Of a DNA stretch of 64,000 nucleotides, positions 1-11,940 are shown in pieces. The position numbers were made by a program, and so were the translations under genes. Numbering within the stretch: position 1 is the first letter of the stretch; every line of letters starts with the position of its first letter. Source of the DNA: Punctularia strigosozonata HHB-11173 SS5 (Eukaryota; Basidiomycota; Agaricomycetes; Corticiales; Punctulariaceae); NCBI RefSeq assembly GCF_000264995.1, contig NW_006767436.1, forward strand, positions 1,700,800 to 1,764,799, in the 5' to 3' direction. The notes under the pieces were generated by a model. It saw only the letters and a list, made by a program, of their open reading frames with translations. It had not been told where the DNA came from and ran no database searches.

Positions 1-322
1 TATCGGATGAAATCGCTATCGAGCTATCCGTGACCATGTTGAGACATACCATCCATACAATGCTGTGTTAAATCACCTGTATCCAGGTCTGCCATGGCAT
101 TGGGCGGATTCCCATAGTAATGCTACGATCGCGATTCAACCGACATACGGCTCTTGGCCAAAATTAGTGCGCACTTGTAGAGCCCCCATCTGAATGGCCG
201 GTAAGGTAGGGGCTTCATCTCGTCAAGACTATGGCTGCAAGGTTCAGGGACTGGATATGTGAAGTGAACTGGGTCCCAGTCTGTGAAGATGTCAACTGAC
301 GTCCTCGACATGCATGATTGTC
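1..322. other. Left window edge, no assigned gene
   Basis: I see no family signature here. Open frames on the minus strand continue from the small peptide gene candidate at 323-505 and could be its downstream exons, but no reading frame carries a recognisable domain. Confidence 0.3.
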
Positions 323-505
323 TTACGCACGTCCGAAAGCTCGGTCGCGTTCTGGTGTGGTAGATGAAGCACCTTCCTTGCGCCCTTCCTTCTCCAGCGC
401 TGGAGTACGTATATATCTGCCGCCTGTGGGTGATCTGAGGTAGATCATACCGCAAGCGAGGAGGAATATCGCTCCGACAACGGCGATTTCCATCGGAGAA
501 GCCAT
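323..505 (-). CDS. Possible small single-pass membrane peptide
   Basis: A 60-codon frame begins MASPMEIAVVGAIFLLACGM. That is a short polar start followed by one hydrophobic stretch (about residues 6-22) and then a basic, charged tail. This would fit a small tail-out membrane protein of the mitochondrion or ER. A splice-donor-like GTGCGTAAG follows the frame, so the real protein may continue in exons nearer position 1. I do not recognise a family. It may equally be chance, because the frame is short. Confidence 0.25.
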   Translation of the reverse strand: MASPMEIAVVGAIFLLACGMIYLRSPTGGRYIRTPALEKEGRKEGASSTTPERDRAFGRA

Positions 506-957
506 GATTGGAGTATTCCTGGCGGACTATGACTACGAGGATGGTATCAAGGGATGAGAGCTGGGTGTGAATCCATTTCGTGCAGCGCTTTCATGTAACC
601 TTGCGCAGCTTCCATAATCCATTGCGTACATAATATGCGTACTCACATACACAGGCTGGCAGTAAACAAAACGAGTGTAGCAGATGGTATTTTCGGGTTC
701 GGCTCGCCGAACATAACAGAGACGTTCGATACTTGTACATGCGCACAGAGCGTATGATACCATAGCCCACACTGACACTGACTCTGAAGGTTGGTCGGCG
801 ACTCGGAGGCAGCGCGGGCAATTCCCGCGAGTCCCGTGACGGCCGGCGACCCTCGGGTTGCAGCGTTGTCGAGTGTCCTGTTCAAAACCACTGCATTTCT
901 GACTGTGCGTATTCTCTTGACTCTTTCCGCTGGGTGTCCTAACGGCTACCTCTTAAG
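506..957. promoter_or_regulatory. Intergenic region upstream of ATP7
   Basis: There is no credible gene. The stretch lies between the start of the weak minus-strand peptide and the start codon of ATP synthase subunit d, so it should hold the ATP7 promoter. I could not identify specific transcription-factor sites. Confidence 0.35.
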
Positions 958-1716
958 ATGGCGTCTAAGGCGGCAACCGCGGCGGTTGTATGTTCTAGAA
1001 AGCTTATTTTCTCGTATCGTAGCTGACGACTTGTGGTCAGGATTTCGCTCGCATCTACTCGTCCCTGGGACTTGGGAAAGGTCACCTTCATCCCATGCCG
1101 TGTCAAAGCATATATCCTAAAATTTTCTGCCGGGATTTATCAGAGACCGTTGCCTCCCTTCAGGCTTTCCGCAAACGTCACGCTGACGCCCAGCGCCTCG
1201 CCGCCACTGCTGCCGCGCAGCCCACTACCATTGACTTCGCGTACTACCGCTCTGTTCTAAAAAACAAGGCTGTTGTCGATGAAGCGGAAAAGACCCTGAA
1301 GGAATTCAAACCTGTTACCTACGACGTCTCCGCACACATCAAGGCCATCGAGACTTTCGAAGCGAAGGCGGTATGAAGTAACCTGTGAGGCTGGGAGGCG
1401 TGTTCCACTGATGTAAACCTACAGGTTGTGAAAGCGAAGGAGACTGAGGCGAAGATTGACGAAGAGCTCAAGGATCTTCAGGCCACTCTTGCCAATATCG
1501 AAGAGGCAAGGCCCTTCGAAGATCTCACGGTGGAGGATGTTGGGGATGCCCATCCTCGTATACGAGAGGCTGTCGAGACTATGATCAAGAAGGGCAAGTG
1601 GACCGTCCCGGGTAAATATTGATTCATTCTGGCTTCAGTGGATACGTTTACTGATACTGCGTCGTCCGATGCTTTCAGGTTATAAGGAGAAATTCGGCGA
1701 TTTGTCGCTCATGTAG
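958..1716 (+). CDS. ATP7: Mitochondrial F1Fo ATP synthase subunit d
   Basis: This is a peripheral-stalk subunit that helps hold the F1 head of ATP synthase static against the inner mitochondrial membrane. Five exons can be placed: 958-987, 1041-1080, 1144-1370, 1425-1611 and 1679-1716, all with GT-AG introns. They join to a 173-residue protein, the usual length for the family. It starts MASKAATAAVDFARIYSSLG and contains the typical subunit d stretches FRKRHADAQ, FAYYRSVLKNK and a long charged helix rich in KAKETEAKIDEELKDLQ. It ends KEKFGDLSLM. The start follows the conserved short N terminus; no cleavable presequence is obvious, as usual for this subunit. Confidence is high because every junction keeps frame. 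Confidence 0.93.
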
Positions 1717-1789
1717 ACGTCCACGCTGTGCCCACACTCCCTAGTATAACGTTTCCATCCGTGAACTGGACGTGGTAATACTATGCGCA

Positions 1790-2575
1790 TGGCTTAAGCT
1801 GAGCGTTGAGCAGCGATTTGAAAAATCGCTCGACGTCATTGTGACCTAAGTCAACACCACAACGATGGTCGCCGTTCACTCTGTGGACTCCTATATCTGT
1901 TGAATCAGGGAAACTCATCATTGGCGGCGGAGCAGGGACAGGCTTGTCTGCCAGGTTCATCGAGCAAGGACGAGCAGACCTTCTGGGTGGTCTACAACTC
2001 AGGACGGTACCGCATGTAGCTGGCCGAGGTCTGATGCTATACGTACGTATGAGCGTACCTCGGAAAGGAAGGGTTGAACACGCAGACGTGTCTGGCTTCC
2101 ATGGACTTGGGGAAATGCCAACGATGTAGTTATCGAGATGGTTGATATTATTGAATAGCTGCAGCCGACTCATACTCACACTACATAGCGATCACGAACT
2201 TCCTGGCTTCTTAGGCCAGAGAGATCTCACAGTACCTATCGTGAAGCATACACCCGTACTTGCCGGGCTCTGCGCCAGTTATCCTTTCAGGAGCATTCTG
2301 GAGAAACTGCGCGATCTGTTGACCCCATCTCTCGATGTGCAGCGTAGGATTGATCGATGGCACATTCCGGCAGAACCCCGAAGAAACGGGTATGGGATAT
2401 GATGTCGAAGTCGATATGATCCGCGCGGACTGCATCACTCGGGCTATTGACTACACGGTAGGACATCCACCACGCTATGCTTCTCTGAAAGAGTTTACTG
2501 CCGCTGAATCATATATACGTTTCAACACTAAAGATGCCACGGAATGGCAGAAGCCGGGGCCGATGTGCTCGTGGG
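1790..2575 (+). pseudogene. Relic of a TIM-barrel 'PEP hydrolase' (Tm-1 C-terminal family)
   Basis: Pieces of the PF09370-type TIM-barrel protein (the C-terminal half of Tm-1/UPF0261-like proteins) are present in the right order on the plus strand but in different frames. They are KLIIGGGAGTGLSARF near 1909-1955, VVYNSGRYRM near 1990-2018, ANDVVIEM near 2116-2140, VPIVKHTPVLAGL near 2233-2270, and GLIDGTFRQN..EETGMGYD near 2344-2405. A last piece near 2540-2571 reads as ATE-AEAGADVLV only if one base is added to an AA run. The C-terminal third of the family is missing before the AP-3 mu stop at 2720. Neighbouring genes splice cleanly, so decay is more likely than poor sequence, although indel errors cannot be excluded. 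Its former job (enzyme or ligand-binding barrel) is not well established for fungi. Confidence 0.75.
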
Positions 2576-2719
2576 TGAGTGATCCTACATATCATAGATG
2601 TTGATGGGCATATAAATGAGTTGAAGATGATGCGAGTACTGGTGGATAAGCATTGTGAATTGATGGCGCAACTCAAATCCTAGGACTCAATGATATCAAT
2701 CGTACAACCCCAATGTTAT

Positions 2720-4570
2720 TCACCATCTCCATTCTACAGTTCCGGATGACCTTGCACGAACTCCTTTGTATGGTTTGTAAGTCTCGCCCGTTAACCGTAG
2801 CTGGTCTACCCGTAGAGCCGAGAAACTGTGTTGCAGTATCTCAAACTTCACTCGGAATGCGCGTGCTGGTCGAGGGTATTTCGCTCTGCAATAACTGGTC
2901 AATGTCATTCCTTACACATGGAAGACGACTTACGATGAAGAAAACGTTCCTCGAAGAGTCACGCCGCTAGATGTTAGGTTGCTAGTCTCCCACTTCAAAG
3001 TCTATATGGCAATATCAGCGACTGTCAGATCATATGATATATTTCCACCCACCAATGTCTTAGGATCAAAACCCCAAGAGGAATCCCCCGATGCCACAAG
3101 ATTCGCAGCTGTAGCACCTTGCCCGAGGTACAGTTCAACTGAGACTCTATCAATGGGTTTCCCTGGGAGCCGGGACGCCAGTGTTACATCCAAGGTACCT
3201 ATCAACGGTCTCAGTGTTGGAAACCATAGATTTGAGGCGTGCGCGAACCTCCGCTATCGTCTAATCTGACAACTGGCTTCAAGTTGAAAGGCACAGGAAC
3301 AATGGCTGGTGAAGTGATGGCAGCAGACGAGGTTGTTGGAACATAGCGATACTGCATGAGGGTGAAGCGCCCATCCGGTGGGACGAAAGACAACGATTTG
3401 TCCCTTGCCCATCGTTGTAGCCTGTCCAAGCCATTCAGCGGATTATAACATATATAAATAGGACATAATAGCACCTCACGCATGGATGGAAGGAACAGTC
3501 ATCGATGACTTTGGCATTGGCGAAACTCAGTAAAAGATCAGGCGTGCCTGAACGGAAAGTTAGATTCCGATATGCATGGCTACCACGACATTCCTACCAG
3601 AGAGCTTCGAGTTGCTATCAATGCGGCCCCAGACGTTGCTGACGAGAGCCGTGGAGCTTCTGAGTAATAACAATTACCACTGAACGCAGATGTGGACAAA
3701 GGCGAACTCTACCAACTTGTTCACCACTGCCTTGAGTTCCTCGGAGACGTCAAAATAGATTTCATTGTTGTTATGTCTCACTCCGGCCTTCCTCCACGGG
3801 ATCGGAGAGGAAAACGGGGTGGTCAAGCTTGCTTGATTTGCCAACCCTGACACGCCCGCGACGGTGAGAATTTTATGCTACATTCAATCCATCATGAGCA
3901 GACATTGTATAGATGTTTGAGTAGGACAGACCAGTAGAGTGGGAGGCAAGACGATGTCTCGTAGAGCATTCGTGGAGGTGGTCAAGGGATGGCCACCTGC
4001 GTCGAGCGTCTCTTCGAGTAACTGTGTAACAGACCGGTTAAACGAAGCACACCCGAAGTCGAAGAAGGTCTCGCCTGGTAAACTATATCGAAGTTTTCAC
4101 GGATCACAGGAGCAGACACCGTGCCGAAATAGTCCCCAAGGATATCCACGAATGTTTGCAGGAATGAGAGAGCATACAGTGGATCAACTGCTTGCGCGAA
4201 ACCCAGAGTTCTACGCGGTCATCGTCCCCTGATCACGGAAGTGAAGCAGCCCACGAACGACGTACCATCTCCACTGACAGGAGAAACCAGCCTCATATCG
4301 CCCACTTGTATATGACAGCATGCGGTGGCAGGATCCATTCCCGTAGACGAGACATACAGAATGGGATCCACGTTCCCGGGGCGTTCAGCTTTCGCCAGCG
4401 CAGTGGTGATGGCATCGATGTGCAGGAGGGCATATGCAGAAGTTTGAGAGCGGAACCCAGTTTGGACGATTGGCCGACTAAACGAGATGATGCATGAAGG
4501 ACAGAACGAATCTGCTATGGGGGGATACTTGCCATGTCTCATCCAAGATAATGAGCCCGTCGATGGCCAT
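2720..4570 (-). CDS. APM3: AP-3 adaptor complex mu subunit
   Basis: This is the medium chain of the AP-3 coat, which sorts cargo from Golgi/endosome to the vacuole and recognises tyrosine-based signals. The start at 4570 reads MAIDGLIILDE, the classic beginning of the longin-type N-terminal domain. Later exons include PILYVSSTGMDPATACCHIQ and QLLEETLDAGGHPLTT. The mu-homology domain follows with LSFVPPDGRFTLMQYRYVP, which is diagnostic of AP-3 mu, then IGTLDVTLASRLPGKPIDRV and the C-terminal ETYKPYKGVRARSSGTVEWR W. The stop is TGA at 2720-2722. There are many short introns. The gene lies tail-to-tail with the TIM-barrel relic, and its 5' end follows the hexokinase 3' end by about 255 bp in the same direction. 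No break was seen. Confidence 0.92.
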
Positions 4571-4826
4571 CGCAGTTCTTATAGTCGTATGTACCGTAGC
4601 GCCTGCCAGTGTAATACTGCGTAGGCGCGTTTGTGATTATTACTTAAGTTCGATGTTTGGTATCGTGTACGTCATGCAATCATGTCTGAACCAGGGAATA
4701 GTCAAACGTTTCTCCATTTTACTAATGTGCAATCGTACAACTAGATACTCCTTGCTCGAGCCCACACCGATCTAGTCTCTTTTAATTGATCGAATAACGC
4801 ATACCCACTGGCCCGTCGAAGCACTG

Positions 4827-6902
4827 TCATTTCGAGTTTACGACACCAGCTGCGTCCGTGCCGCTACGTGCCAGTTCCTTCGCAGCCTGCAGAGCGCATA
4901 AAGCCGCTGCGTTCATCATGGATCAATGCTAGTTCGCCCATGCTGAAGATAGGTAACATACCTCCAACTCCGCTGCCATCCTTGGCCATACCAATCTCCA
5001 CTTTTTTCTCGATGGTTTCGCCGACCAAGGTACGCAGGGAGTGACGCAAGCCTGCCTCAAAGTTGGGATAGTGCTGAATCAAACTACCATCCACACCGAC
5101 GCCGATCTTATCCGGACCATCATGGGAGTCCGAACCACCCAATTTCGCATAACCAGTCTGCGCGAGTACCGTCGCGACTGCGCATCCACTGAGTTTTGCT
5201 GCTCGCTGTGCTACCAGAGAGCACGCCCATCGAACGATCGCAGCATCCTGCAGCGACACGTCCTCCGGAGCAAAGCCCACTTGCTCCACGATGACCTGCT
5301 GAATGGTGCGTAGGCGCTCCTTCGTTGGCTCGTCGAGCTTGGCTTCATCGAAGTCCCATATCGCCGCTAACGGCGGCGGAGGCTCCTTTCCCCGTTCCAA
5401 CATGGGTTCTGGTGTCTCCGATCCGTTGACACCCGAGGGCGAGGGCATTGGCTCCGGCTTGACTACCTTCAAACCCTCCCACGCCTCCTCGACAGCACTC
5501 ATAACAGCCGTGTCGAAGCCGTAATGCGTGTTGAGCTGCTTGGTCGACTTCCCGCCAAACAGGAGCGGCTTCGGCGCGGCGTCCACGAGCGATAAGAGGA
5601 TGTTCCGGGTGATTTCGCCGAGGTACATGCCGGAGATGAACTTCTCGTATGCCTGAAAGCGCGGATTAATGGATTCACGGTCTAATTTGTTGTCGAAGGC
5701 TGTTGTCGGGAGAGTTGTTCGCTGTTATGATCTCTTAGCATCCGGAGTTCAGGGAGGGTAAAAAAAACTACCGACCGAGTTGTTGAAGGCTCCCCACTCG
5801 GTATTAACCACCATTTTCCCGCCTTTCGCTGCTGAGGGAGAGTTCTTGAGCTTCGTAATCTTCGCTACATCCTCCAAATAGGCACCGTTGGTGCCTGTCC
5901 CAAAGATGGCCCCTATAGACAGTGTTACAGGTATAGGGTTCACTGCCAAGATATGGCATACCAAGGAGACAGCTTCCCGCGGTATATGACCTAGAAAGCA
6001 GGGCACCAACAGTCTAAACACAATCCGATCAAACCCCGCACGCATGACATAAATATGGTTCGCTCACGTCGTTCACAAGTGCCACGCAACGGACATGCAA
6101 ATGTTTTCTATCGAAGGCATCCTGAAGGAGCCTTACAACATCCTTGCCGATTGCATTTTTTGCGGCGAATCCCTTGGTCCATGTGAGTAGCGTGCCACTG
6201 TCCAGAGCCGTTTGTTCGACGGGGAAGGAGAACGTGAGACCTAGGTGGATTTCGGGTGGGCCTTCGAATGGGTTGTCAAGCTCGCTGAAGTCATGACCGG
6301 AGTCGGTCAAGAACGCGTCGACTGAATCCGCAAGATAGTCTATACACCCCAGTAGGGACCACAAATCAGCAAGACCATGACTGCATATAGGGACACAAAG
6401 CACGTACCGAACAAGGCAGTGACCTCACCGGTCTTAAGCGCATCCGACACCTTATATTTCTGCTGCCGTAGCTCGAACTGGTGGTTCCCGTGTAAGTGGA
6501 CTTCACAGACACGCCTTTGGGTATTATCGTTACTAGAGTCTTAGCAGGATGGATTACGACGCACAAGTTCGTTCCGCCCAGATCGAGAGCTAAAAATGTC
6601 CTGAACAGAGATCAGTATGCGTGTAGCCGGGCGTCTGATGCCCTTACCCCGTTTCTGTGCCATCCGGCACGCCCGTCACGAATGTCGGTCTGCGAAGATC
6701 CGCATTAAAAATTCGCACACATCCATCACACAACGACTGCTCACATCATGGCCATTGCCTGTCCATATTTCCCTAAACCGAGCTCGAAATCATCTAGGAA
6801 CTGCTTCGTGATCGTCTTCAATGCATCGTCGTCCAACTGGAACTGATCCTCTATATCTTGCAGTATGAGGCGCGCTCGGTCTTTGCTGAAGCGCGCCGAC
6901 AT
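4827..6902 (-). CDS. HXK: Hexokinase
   Basis: This enzyme phosphorylates glucose (and probably fructose) with ATP in the cytosol, the entry step of glycolysis. The protein starts MSARFSKDRARLILQDIEDQ at 6902. FLALDLGGTNL near 6555-6590 is the ATP phosphate loop. LGLTFSFPVEQ, LLTWTKGF and VALVNDV form the sugar-binding small domain. A GAIFGTGTNGAYLE stretch, NTEWGAFNN and NTHYGFD.. follow in order. The C-terminal lobe (4864-5628) has GKLGG-like nucleotide contacts: TVLAQTGYAKLGG, IGVGVDGSLIQHYPNF and a final exon reading ALCALQAAKELARSGTDAAG. The last intron (ending near 4883) must be removed to reach the TGA at 4827-4829. The stretch before SAVEEAWEGLKVV..PPPPLAAIWDFDEA is an acidic/proline-rich insert of about 35 residues in the large domain. 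Whether it is the regulatory hexokinase 2 type cannot be told from sequence. Confidence 0.93.
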
Positions 6903-7345
6903 GGTGTTATGGCAGGAGCTCGGCGGGTGAGGTCAAGTATGAAGGCACGATGAGCACGGATACAGCAGCGCACAGGATGGGATTCTAAGGCGGAGTGCAA
7001 AGATCGGGAAGTAAAGCATGTAATAGAGCTGATTTGCAGCCAATATTTCTCTGGGGAAACCTCGGTCAACTTGCTTCTCCACCAATGAAAGGCGGCGAAT
7101 TGAATTCGTCGCTAATATTTAACAGCTGCAAATCAGCTCTAATGCGATATCATGACATCTGCGTTCCCACTCTCTATCGCCGTCACTACGACCGGCTTCA
7201 CGCCGGCTTACCCCATGTAGCACCAGCCCGGGCTTTCTCCCCGCCAGCTCGAGGTCCTGGGGCGCCGTCTTCCCCTCCCAAGCCAGTCTGCACCATCGAT
7301 CGTCGTCCATAGATTGCTACATACATGATTACACGACCTCGACGC
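6903..7345. other. Intergenic region upstream of hexokinase with a 17-bp inverted repeat
   Basis: There is no credible gene. The region separates the hexokinase start codon from the 3' end of NOP9. It holds a perfect 17-bp inverted repeat whose arms lie at 7024-7040 and 7125-7141 (listed separately). It should contain the hexokinase promoter and the NOP9 terminator region. Confidence 0.5.
7024..7141. repeat. Perfect 17-bp inverted repeat pair
   Basis: TAGAGCTGATTTGCAGC at 7024-7040 is exactly the reverse complement of GCTGCAAATCAGCTCTA at 7125-7141, with an 84-nt spacer. Outside the arms there is weak further similarity (AATATT blocks on the inner side). It could be the ends of a tiny MITE-like element or a pair of regulatory sites about 120-240 bp upstream of the hexokinase start. 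Confidence 0.6.
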
Positions 7346-10300
7346 TCAACCCTTCGCGCGCTTCGGCTTTGCCCTTGTCTGTTCTTTGGGCGCAGATCGG
7401 ATTGCACCCAGCACGGCGCTCAAATCCCGATCTCCGGGGTTTCCGCCGCTCCCCGTGCTGCCCGCGTTCTTCGATTCTGTACCCCGATGGGCGGTTTGGG
7501 TAATCCTGGTCGGCGATTGACCCTCCAATTGCCCCCTCTTGAACTTCTTCCCGCCCAACACATTCTCGAAAACCGCGTCAATGACGTCTCCGACATCAGC
7601 CTCGCGTTTTCGCTTCTTCCGTTCCCGCTTTTCGGGCTTGACAGCCGATGCTTGTTGAGCGCGGCCGTCTTCTTTTGACTCCAAGTCGCGCCCACTCGTC
7701 GGAACGCCAGAGCCCTGGCGCATCTTGATTTTACACAGCTGCCAATCCTTCCACTCCTCTGCATTTCGCTTCAGAAGGTATAGGTTCAGATTCTTGGCAA
7801 AGAATTTGCCGTAGTATGATGATGCTAGGAATTGTTCATGAGGGATCAACGCATTGCCGATCTTCACCTGCATTCGAAACGGATTGGCACCTGCACGCAT
7901 CCCAGAACAACACGTACATACCTTCAGATAAGGATCAGCTGCAGCCCAAAGCCTATCTCCAACACGACTTCCGATACGGTCGTCCACAAGGTCGTGGAAC
8001 CGGGCAGCGAACGCAAGGATGAGGCTTCGTTTGGTTTTTGGGAGTACACTGGGTGATTCCATCACGGCGTCGAGTACTCGCGAGCTCACGGGGTGTCGTG
8101 ACATCGCTAGCAGCTCATCTTGAGTCGTGTTCAAGATGCTCCAGGATGAGCGTCAGTGAGGACGTCGAAAACATAGGGGTCTGAGTACCTGTCTGTGACG
8201 ATCTGATTATGTGTGCTCGAAAGCCGCAACAAGGACTGCAGCAGAAGAGCGCCTTGGACTTTCGGCTCCAGAGGATCGAGCGAAGATTTGTTGCCTCGTG
8301 TACGGGGCGGCCGACTCCCCCTTGGCTCGTGCCCACCAGCATCATCGCCTTCATGATTTGAGGATGCGACAGTACCTCGATAATCCTTAATCGCTATCAA
8401 GGACGGTACTAGCGCATGTCGACGAGCCTTTACCTGCAATGACAGCAAACGTAGAACGCAAGGGACGCATTGCTTCTTGTCTTCCTCTGACTCAATGCCG
8501 AACGCTGGCTGCAATGCCTGTAGAATAAATGATCGAAACGGGACCGTTTTACGCCATTGCTGTAAGCATACCTTCATAACGGAATCTTCAGCCGCGTGCA
8601 GCGCTCCAGCTCTATCAATCAGGGCTTTGATGACTCCAATCCGGTTCGCTTCTGCAAGCACGTACGTCAGTTACCGAGATATTTTCGATCCCGCTGGTAA
8701 ACCTACGAAGCACTCTCCGGACGCCCTCGCCTCCAAGCTCTTCGCAAGCTTCGCGTAGCCCTTCCGCGCCGAGTCGCTCAACTGCACGCGCGACCACGAA
8801 ATTAGCCACCGGATGCAACGCTAGGCCATTGACACTGAGTGCTTTCCGGCCCTTGGCTCCAGCGAGCTTTCCACGGAAGTAGGTCTGCCATAGAAGATCA
8901 AAGACGGCTTCAGGCGAGCGAGAAACCAGCGTCTCTAGAAGATGGGAAGACGTTGGGTCGCGAAGAAGGGTCATGAGGTAATCTGAAGGCTCCGCCGTTC
9001 CTGATACATCCTGTGTATCTGTTGAGGGCCAGGAGTCCTCAGTATTGCATAGACGATGTCCGCGACTGACTTACGAGATTGCGTTACAATCCCTACTAGA
9101 ACACGGTCCATGAGAGAGTCGGGTTCATCCGAAATCCCGTGATGAGCTTCGAGTTCCAATAGCAACTAGCATACGTTACGTCAGTCATCTTCAGTACAAA
9201 GACGGCAGCTCCTTACCTGCAAGACCGGGCTAGCGACCTTATCCGCGGCCAAAGCGCGGACCTCATTGGGAGTCAGTTCTTCTCTGATTCTTGCTACGAA
9301 GGCGCTCGCAAGGCGGGAAAATTCGAGGGGAACCCGCGTACTTGCGGGCTCCGACTCCTTTCCTTTGCCCTTCTCTCCGTTCGCAGATGTCTCATCCACA
9401 AAGACCGATGAAAACTGTCCCTGGCGAGCTTTCCATGCCGCGCTTTTCTTTGAACGTAACCCAGCGGACTTCAGTGTGGAGTCGGCAGGAGCGATGTCAG
9501 GGACGAGGAGCAGCAATAACGCCCTGAGTACATGGGAGGCGAAAGGATCCATGATGAGGCTCGTGAAGCAGGGTAATAGTTCCTAGCTCATATCGTAAGA
9601 CGGAAACAAGGTACGAAGGAACGAACGATCTAACCTCGCAGGCATCCAGAACGAGGCGGATTGCTGTCCGTAGCTCTCCGGAGTCCTCGCCAGTCTCTGG
9701 AAGTGGAGGGAAGATATTCATCATCTATGAACGGATCGTAAGACCAAGTATGTAAGGGGAAAGTTGCTACGTACTTCTCGGGAGACTGTGTCGCCGATGA
9801 CAGAGAAAACGGTCTGGCATACATGTGATGCAAAGCGATGTTTTGCTAGTTGCTCGTATCTTTCGTCAATGTGAGCTATAATGATAGGGAAGACAGGTGC
9901 AGAGCCAGACACTTACGAGCCAGACAAAGTATCCATAAATACTCTTCGTACGAAGTCATCCATAGAGTATACCATGCGCTCCAAGATAGCAGAGCAATCG
10001 GGGTCCGTAGCCAGCTGTTTCTCCTTACCCGTCATTTCCTGTAGAGCAGCAACGAAGAAGGTGCGTTTGTCTGTGGTAATATTAGCCAGGGATCAACGGG
10101 CATGCGTTCTCCCGGGCCCTGACCTTCGTTGGGATCCAGTTCCGAGCTTGCTGTATGCTCGACCCCATCGTCTCCGCGAGTCTCCTGCCATTCACGGATC
10201 TGCATATCCACAGTGCGGAAATATGCCTTCACGTCGGCGTCAACGTAACCGAATGGTGCTTCCCTATCCACATCTGGATGGGGCTTTGACTTGATCCAGG

Positions 10301-10430
10301 ATGGACCTGGTTGGGGCTCTTCGACAGTTTCGAGAGCATACTCAGGTGCAGCGTCAGTCAAGAGCACGTCATGTTCCTCCTCGGGTTTCTTCTTTTGTTT
10401 CTTGCCGCGTTTGCGATGTTCACGAGGCAT
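7346..10430 (-). CDS. NOP9: Nucleolar pre-rRNA-binding protein NOP9 (Pumilio-like repeats)
   Basis: NOP9 is a U-shaped Pumilio-like RNA-binding protein needed for maturation of the small ribosomal subunit in the nucleolus. It starts [20 protein letters not shown] at 10430, a basic nucleolar-type N terminus. Many exons follow, with Pumilio-type helices such as [58 protein letters not shown] and [17 protein letters not shown]. The last exons end in a lysine/arginine-rich tail ([20 protein letters not shown].., stop at 7346-7348), again typical of nucleolar proteins. Its start codon is only 95 bp from that of CTU1 on the other strand, so the two share one short promoter. No frame break was noticed. 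Confidence 0.88.
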
Positions 10431-10525
10431 GGTAGGGATGAAAGGACTGGCTGTGAGGCGAACGACCAGAAAAGTTGTGACCTCGTCCTAGGGTTAGGGC
10501 AATCCTATCTTGACTGCTGACTGCG
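10431..10525. promoter_or_regulatory. 95-bp bidirectional promoter NOP9/CTU1
   Basis: The start codons of NOP9 (minus, 10430) and CTU1 (plus, 10526) are separated by just 95 bp, so both promoters must overlap or extend into the coding sequence. Both products serve translation (ribosome assembly and tRNA wobble-base thiolation), which makes shared control plausible. No TATA box is evident. Confidence 0.6.
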
Positions 10526-11940
10526 ATGCCGCCAAGATTATGCGTACTATGTCAGACATCCCGAGCGATGCTGAAGAGGCCAAAGACCGGCCAGCAGATT
10601 TGCAAAGAATGCTTTTTCTATGTTTTTGAGACCGAAGTTCACCACACCATAACCGATGCCCAGCTCTTCAAGCCGGGGGACCGGGTTGCGATAGGGGCGT
10701 CGGGCGGAAAGGGTGCGTCCCAGTAGGGCCCATTATGTGCATCATGGATACGCGCCGGAGCTGATATGTGTATATGTCCATAGACTCAACCGTATTGGCA
10801 TATGTCATGAAGACTCTGAATCACCGTTACCAATACGGGTTAGACTTGTATCTGCTTTCCATCGACGAAGGCATAACAGGTTATCGCGACGATTCCCTTG
10901 AGGTATGCGCGTAGTCAGAAAGGACGCAAGTTTCATGGATTCTCACGGGCGATACAGACCGTCAAACAGAACCAAAAAGACTACGATATCCCGCTGCAGA
11001 TACTATCATACGACGATCTTTACGGCTGGACAATGGATCGCATTGTGGCTCAGATAGGCAAGAAGAATAACTGTACCTTCTGTGGGGTTTTCCGAAGGCA
11101 AGCTCTCGACCGGGGCGCCGCATCGTTAGGCGTCGATCATATCGTTACTGGGCATAATGCCGACGATATCGCGGAAACAGTCCTTATGAACAGTCAGTCA
11201 TCCGGGATTCCGGATCGAACAAATTAATCTCAACGTGTTTGATTAGTAATGCGAGGCGATATCGCGCGGCTGGGGCGCTGTACTTTGATATGCACAGAAG
11301 GTGAAGATACCATCAAGCGGTCAAAGCCATTCAAGTATACATACGAGAAAGAAATTGTAATGTCGGTATGCTCAACGCACATTCCGTCGAAGTTTGTTTA
11401 ACCCTGAAACTTGTGTAGGTACGCGTACTTCAAGAAGTTGCATTACTTCTCAACGGAATGCATATATTCACCTGACGCTTACCGTGGCCATGCACGCGCG
11501 TTTCTCAAGGATTTGGAAGGTAAGAGACTGTCGTTGTCTTGAACCTCGATTTTGACTGTTGACACTCGAAATTTGGATTCAGCCGCACGACCCTCTGTCA
11601 TCATTGATATCATTCATTCTGGTGAAGCATTCGAATTACGTTCCGAGGTGAAGGCCACACAGAAATCACAACGTAAAATACCCATAAACGACTCAAGAAT
11701 CTGTGTTCTGATATCCGATATCCAGAGAATTGCGCACGCTGCGGATACATATCAAGCAACCCATTGTGCAAGGCCTGTACGCTGCTCGAGTCTCTCGAGT
11801 CAGGCGCCAGAGCTTCATCCATCGCTGATGCAAGTTCCAATCCGGACGGACAATCTTCGATGCGAACAATACCGTACTTTGAGCGGCTTGGCCGAGTCCG
11901 AGAACAGGCGTTGGTCATGGTCGTTTCCGAAACGACCTGA
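10526..11940 (+). CDS. CTU1: Cytoplasmic tRNA 2-thiolation protein 1
   Basis: CTU1/NCS6 adenylates and thiolates U34 of Lys, Glu and Gln tRNAs together with CTU2, using sulfur relayed by URM1. The protein begins [20 protein letters not shown] with the N-terminal Cys-x2-Cys pair and CKEC of its zinc site. The PP-loop is GASGGKDST, split by an intron at 10711. Then come [38 protein letters not shown], the conserved [19 protein letters not shown], and [19 protein letters not shown]. The C-terminal zinc motif is [20 protein letters not shown]. It stops at 11938-11940. All these motifs are intact once short introns are removed. It is transcribed divergently from NOP9. Confidence 0.93.
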
